NCBI RefSeq assembly: GCF_000250635.1
Contig: NC_016940.1
Location: 3,906,501-3,970,500 of the forward strand
Direction: 5' to 3'
Source of the DNA: Saprospira grandis str. Lewin
Lineage (GTDB): Bacteria; Bacteroidota; Bacteroidia; Chitinophagales; Saprospiraceae
Length of the DNA stretch: 64,000 nucleotides
Part shown: positions 60,466 to 64,000 of the stretch, piece after piece
How positions within the stretch are numbered: the first letter of the stretch is position 1
Layout: each line of letters starts with the position of its first letter
Notes under the pieces: generated by a model
Database searches by the model: none
Told to the model about the DNA's origin: nothing
Seen by the model: the letters and a program-made list of their open reading frames with translations, nothing else
Translations under genes and position numbers: made by a program

Positions 60466-61023
60466 TTAGTCCTGCTCCTCCAATTTAAATTTAATAGGGA
60501 CAACCATTTTCATCGGGATATATTCCCCCTTATGTTTTGTCGCTTTCCATTTTGCCGTTTTAGCTACGGTTTTTACTGCATTTAATGCAGCTTCTTCAAA
60601 GCCCATATTTTCTTCTCCTACTAATTTGGCCAACTCAATATTTTCCATTTTTCCCTCCACAGTTACCGTATAGCGAATGTAAACTGTTGCCTCCAAAGAT
60701 TTTTCTTTGGCCGTTTTAGGGTAAATAGTGGCCGCTGTTAAAACTTTATGTAAGGCAAGGTCAGCACATCTATTTTTTGACCAAAAATCATCATCGGGAC
60801 AATCATCAGAAAGATAATAGGGGTCCATGTAGTTTATTTCAAACCCACTATATTGATCTGCTGCAGCTGTTCTTGGCGGTGGCGGAGGTGGTGGCGGAGG
60901 AAAAGGAAGTGCTGTTTTCTCTTTTGTTTGCGGAACTAAAGTATCAGCCACTGCAATTGCCGCTAGCATACTATTAACTCCCCCCAGAAAAAAGAGGAAC
61001 AAAAATAAATAGCGATAATACAT
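60466..61023 (-). CDS. TonB C-terminal-domain protein with proline-rich spacer (tandem copy 1)
   Basis: A 185-residue paralogue of the next gene: MYYRYLFLFLFFLGG signal, short spacer with PFPPPPPPPPP, an acidic SDDCPDDDFW segment, and a TonB-type C-domain (ATVYIRYTVTVEGKMENIEL, YIPMKMVVPIKF). The ~70-nt leaders of both copies are also similar, so the duplication included the 5' region. Role uncertain, as for its neighbour. Confidence 0.75.
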   Translation of the reverse strand: MYYRYLFLFLFFLGGVNSMLAAIAVADTLVPQTKEKTALPFPPPPPPPPPRTAAADQYSGFEINYMDPYYLSDDCPDDDFWSKNRCADLALHKVLTAATIYPKTAKEKSLEATVYIRYTVTVEGKMENIELAKLVGEENMGFEEAALNAVKTVAKTAKWKATKHKGEYIPMKMVVPIKFKLEEQD

Positions 61024-61101
61024 GAGCTTGTTTTTCGGCGGTGAAATAAAAGCTTTATCTAAAAGATGTTTATATCAGCTCTTTTGGTGGAAAAACTACC
61101 C

Positions 61102-61140
61102 CAAAAAAAAGCGCGCAAAAAACTTTTGTTTTCTGCGCGC
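61102..61140 (-). terminator. Terminator of the TIR-like/SDR gene
   Basis: GCGCGCA...TGCGCGC hairpin, on minus followed by T8, 22 bp after the stop. Confidence 0.9.
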
Positions 61141-61162
61141 CTCTCTTTATTTCTCTAAAGTT

Positions 61163-63376
61163 TTACTCAAACTTTTTTCCAGAGCGATCAATAACGGCCG
61201 CACTAGCTTGCTGATTGGCAAAAAGAAGCAAATCTTGAATATTTACTCTTTCTGGGCGACTAGCCACAAAGAAAATAGTTTCCGCTACATCTTCGGCTCG
61301 CAAGGGCGTGAAATCATCATAAATTTTTGCTTTTTCTTCATCGCCATCAAAACGAACCAAAGCAAATTCAGTTTCTACATGCCCCGGATGAATAGCGGCT
61401 ACCCGAACGCCATAGCGATGCAAATCTAAACGCATTCCTTTGGTGAGCATATCTAAAGCGGCTTTTGTGGCGCAATAAACATTTCCGTCAGAATAAGCTT
61501 CTTTGCCTGCAATCGATCCGATGTTGATAATAAATCCTTTTTTATTTTGGACCATAATCGGACTGATCGCCCGGCTCAAGTAAAGTAATCCTTTCAGATT
61601 GGTATCAATCATTGTTTCCCAATCCTCAATTTTTCCCTCATGAATGGGGCCTCTACCTTTTGCCAAGCCCGCATTATTGATCAAAATATCAATGTTGCTC
61701 CAAGATTCGGGCAATTTGGCCAAGGCGGCATCAATTTCTTCTTTATTTCGAACATCAAAAGAAAGCGTTTGCACTTCTAACTGCTCAAAATTTTCACGTA
61801 ATTGCTCCGAAAGTTCTTCTAAACAGGCTGCTCGGCGACCAGTTAATACCAAACGGTAACCTGCGCGAGCAAATTGCCAAGCCGTAGCCCGACCAATACC
61901 AGAGGTTGCGCCCGTAATAAAAACAACTTCTTCTGCATGAGGTGAGCGCAAAATTTCTTCTTCCGATTCAGGCAGTTGTAATTCTTCGGCCAATGGTTTT
62001 TGTTCTTCTGGGCGAATCACTTTATACAACTGATCCAATTCTTCTGCCTGCAATTCGGGATTTAGCAAACAAGCTTGCAAATAATTTGCTCTGGCCGCTT
62101 CAATTTGTCCCTGTTTTGCCTGGCAATCGGCCAAAGCCAAATAAGCCAACTCATATTGCGGATCAATTTCTAAGGCCCGATGCAATAATTCATTCACTCT
62201 AAACAATGAGGCAAATCTTTTGCGCAAATGCAAAGCATACTCATAATAAAGCGCTGCCGATTCTTCATTGACAAAAATTGCTTTTTTATAATATTCTTGC
62301 GCCAATTGCTGCTCTTCTTCCTCAAAATGACGATCTAACAAACGCGCCAACCAAATCAAAGCGCGACCATTACTGGGATCCAACACTAAAATTCGTTCAT
62401 AAGCCAAACGGGCTACTTCATAATCCGCTTCTTCCGTTTCGGTTTCTGCAATGACAAAAAGCGCATCCAAAGAGCGAACTTCTGTCAAATATTCTTGGGC
62501 CGCTTCCAAATTTTCGTCTTCTAAAACTACTTTTTCGGTCGCCACTTCTTTTTCTTCCTCTTTTTCTAGAACGGTCGGAATTTCTTCCACTTTTTCCTCT
62601 TCTACAGCTTCCATGGGTTCTTTTTCCTCCGCTGTTTTTTCTTCCTCTTCGATTTCCTCAACAGAATTTTCTGCCTGCTCTTCTTCCGCTTCTTTTTCTT
62701 CTAGGGGCGTTTCTTCAGGGCTTTCCGCTTCCAAAATTTCTTCTTCGGCCCGAGATTCTACTTCTATTTCTGGAGCTTCTTCAATTTCTGCTTGCTCTTC
62801 TTCTGTTTCTTTTTCTTCGCTTTTTTGCAAAGCTGTAATATCGATTGCTTGCAAAAGGCGACTAAACTCGCTGGCTTCAAAGTCGGCCCAAGGACTAGGC
62901 GAAAGCGCATTGATTTTTCGCAAAAAGCTGCCAATATTTGTCGATAAACGTTTGGCAAAAAGTTTTTTCGCTTCAATTTCTTCTAATTCATCGGCTGCTG
63001 CTTCTCGGTTGGCTTTGCGCAGGCGAATCCATTCCTCATGCCAAAAATCTCGGTAGCGCATGAGTTCATGAATGGTTTTTGTCTGCGTGGGCGTTTCGAT
63101 AATTTGGCCGTTAACATCTTTTTGCCGACCATTTAAAATAATGGGCAAAATTCGCTCGGTTTCTAGCATCAGCGAGCTCAGCGCTTGCATGGCCAGATGA
63201 TCTTTTAAAAAGTTATCGCTAAGTAGCAGCAAAACTTTTTCTTCACTATTTTCTAGCTGCTGGGGGCTGGGGTTGGCCACTAACTGGACTTGGCTGCCAG
63301 CAAAAAAATGCTGCAAGCGTTGAAATTCTTCGCTGTTGGCCGCTACATATAATACAGGGAGTTGATATTGAGGCAT
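61163..63376 (-). CDS. TIR-like / acidic linker / TPR / SDR oxidoreductase fusion
   Basis: A 737-residue cytoplasmic protein of four parts. Residues 1-178: TIR-like alpha/beta domain (QLPVLYVAANSEEF, VLLLLSDNFLKDH, RILPIIL). Residues ~183-290: extremely Glu-rich linker. Residues ~293-445: about four TPRs (ADYEVARLAYERILVLDPSN, EIDPQYELAYLALADCQAKQ). Residues ~480-737: complete classical SDR domain with TGATSGIG (488-495), NNAG (567-570) and catalytic Asn593, Ser621, Tyr634 and Lys638. All SDR catalytic residues are present, so it should be an active NAD(P)-dependent dehydrogenase. The fusion is unusual and its substrate unknown. Confidence 0.82.
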   Translation of the reverse strand: MPQYQLPVLYVAANSEEFQRLQHFFAGSQVQLVANPSPQQLENSEEKVLLLLSDNFLKDHLAMQALSSLMLETERILPIILNGRQKDVNGQIIETPTQTKTIHELMRYRDFWHEEWIRLRKANREAAADELEEIEAKKLFAKRLSTNIGSFLRKINALSPSPWADFEASEFSRLLQAIDITALQKSEEKETEEEQAEIEEAPEIEVESRAEEEILEAESPEETPLEEKEAEEEQAENSVEEIEEEEKTAEEKEPMEAVEEEKVEEIPTVLEKEEEKEVATEKVVLEDENLEAAQEYLTEVRSLDALFVIAETETEEADYEVARLAYERILVLDPSNGRALIWLARLLDRHFEEEEQQLAQEYYKKAIFVNEESAALYYEYALHLRKRFASLFRVNELLHRALEIDPQYELAYLALADCQAKQGQIEAARANYLQACLLNPELQAEELDQLYKVIRPEEQKPLAEELQLPESEEEILRSPHAEEVVFITGATSGIGRATAWQFARAGYRLVLTGRRAACLEELSEQLRENFEQLEVQTLSFDVRNKEEIDAALAKLPESWSNIDILINNAGLAKGRGPIHEGKIEDWETMIDTNLKGLLYLSRAISPIMVQNKKGFIINIGSIAGKEAYSDGNVYCATKAALDMLTKGMRLDLHRYGVRVAAIHPGHVETEFALVRFDGDEEKAKIYDDFTPLRAEDVAETIFFVASRPERVNIQDLLLFANQQASAAVIDRSGKKFE

Positions 63377-63484
63377 AGTTTGACGTTATTTTTTTCCTTG
63401 GCCTAAAGTAAGGGCTTTTGAAAAGAAATGAAAGTTTAAAACTACAGAACTTTTCATTTTAGATAAAAATTAGAGCTATTTTTT

Positions 63485-63640
63485 GGGGCCTCCGCCTCCC
63501 TTCGGTCGTCGGCGCTACGCTTTGGGGCTCGCTGTTCGCTCGGCCCTGCGTTTTTTTCGCTGCGCTCAAAAAACTGGGTCTGGCCTGCGGCCACCCCGCC
63601 GCATCGCTAGGCCAGTCGCTTCGCTCCTTCTAGACGCAGA
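63485..63640 (+). repeat. Modular GC-rich repeat, copy 22 (forward)
   Basis: Forward copy: GGGGCCTCCGCC, GCGCTACGC, GCTCGCTGTTCGCTCGGCC, TTTTTTTCGCTGCGCTCAAA cassette, GGTCTGGCC, GCATCGCTAGGCC, CGCTTCGCTCCTTCTAGACG tail as in copy 4. Confidence 0.93.
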
Positions 63641-63658
63641 AATTTAGTTCTGCTAGTT

Positions 63659-63740
63659 ATGGGCCGATGGTTTTAACCATCGGCTCATTTTTTTGGATGT
63701 AGAATGGATTTCTTTTTTGCTGTGGGTTTTAACCCACTGG
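63659..63740 (+). repeat. Pair of REP-like palindromes
   Basis: GGGCCGATGGTTTTAACCATCGG-type palindrome (63661-63687) followed by GTGGGTTTTAACCCAC (63721-63736). This is a mutated version of the pair at 5119-5198, with compensating changes that keep the stems. Confidence 0.75.
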
Positions 63741-63913
63741 TCAAGAAAACCATCAAGAAAAATCCCCCTTTCAAATAGCGGCTTTCAATTAGCGATGGGG
63801 ATAAAAATTACATTGATTTTTCGGCCACTTTTTTTCTAAAAAATTATTAGTCAGTCTATTGACATTATTATTTTTTAGTCGTAACTTTAAAAACAACAAA
63901 AAAATGGCGCCCC

Positions 63914-64000
63914 ATGATGACTCTCGAACAAAAAATGCAGGATTATAAACTGACTAAGAAAATGCTCAAGGCTTTTTACGGCATTTCTTATCCCACTTTG
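63914..64000 (+). CDS. Start of a gene cut by the window edge
   Basis: ATG at 63914 opens a frame without stop to the window end (29 codons: MMTLEQKMQDYKLTKKMLKA, then FYGISYPTL). The preceding AT-rich ~170 bp show no other feature. Too short to assign. Confidence 0.45.
   Translation, partial: MMTLEQKMQDYKLTKKMLKAFYGISYPTL

Noticed and set aside
62451-63056. Serine-rich 201-codon plus-strand frame
   Set aside because: Produced by the Glu-rich linker codons (GAA/GAG) read on the opposite strand.

Overview
The window looks like a chromosome segment of a marine, gliding member of the Bacteroidota. Saprospira grandis or a close relative is my best inference. Lineage evidence: a type IX secretion C-terminal sorting domain, a TonB receptor paired with a DUF4249 lipoprotein, two DUF4836 lipoproteins, Bacteroidota-type -7 boxes (TAnnTTTG, twice with a TTTG box 19 nt upstream), and many short GC-rich modular repeats between genes. 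There is no rRNA, phage, insertion-sequence transposase or CRISPR array.

Layout. 0.3-4.8 kb: T9SS cargo (HmuY-like), MFS transporter, cmk, DUF2490 protein. 4.8-8.5 kb: AT-rich accessory zone with small lipoproteins, palindromes, a 168-bp inverted-repeat element and tRNA-Val. 8.7-10.5 kb: TIR-like/CHAT/FISUMP protein. 10.5-12 kb: a 1.5-kb gene-free zone holding an unusual array with a 21-22-nt period. 12-30 kb: housekeeping and envelope genes (DPP4-like and M1 peptidases, Arf-like GTPase, zupT, TonB receptor + DUF4249, malic enzyme, GMP reductase-like enzyme, LRR protein, two phasin-like proteins, TolC). 30.8-34.2 kb: three-gene cluster (HI0933-type flavoprotein, DUF4105, EEP nuclease). 34-43 kb: WD40, WG-repeat and DUF4836 proteins, flippase + dut, sugar nucleotidyltransferase. 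43.7-47.3 kb: oxyR facing a peroxiredoxin across a duplicated promoter, then a CstB-like sulfur enzyme. 47.5-56 kb: membrane CHAT protein, DEAD helicase + CDF transporter, and a globin-STAS/OmpA/LRR group. 56-63.4 kb: two LURP-one proteins, membrane spermidine synthase + thiol peroxidase-like protein, two TonB-C proteins, and a TIR-like/TPR/SDR fusion.

The most striking feature is organisational. Twenty-two full-length copies of one modular repeat family (about 115-235 bp) lie between genes, on average every 2.9 kb, and their orientation alternates strictly along the whole window whatever the direction of the flanking genes. Each copy has conserved blocks separated by slots filled with interchangeable short palindromes. 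Together with the 21-22-nt phased array at 10.85-11.49 kb and the TIR-like fusion proteins, this is the best candidate for undescribed biology here. All functions are inferred from sequence reading; no database search was run.
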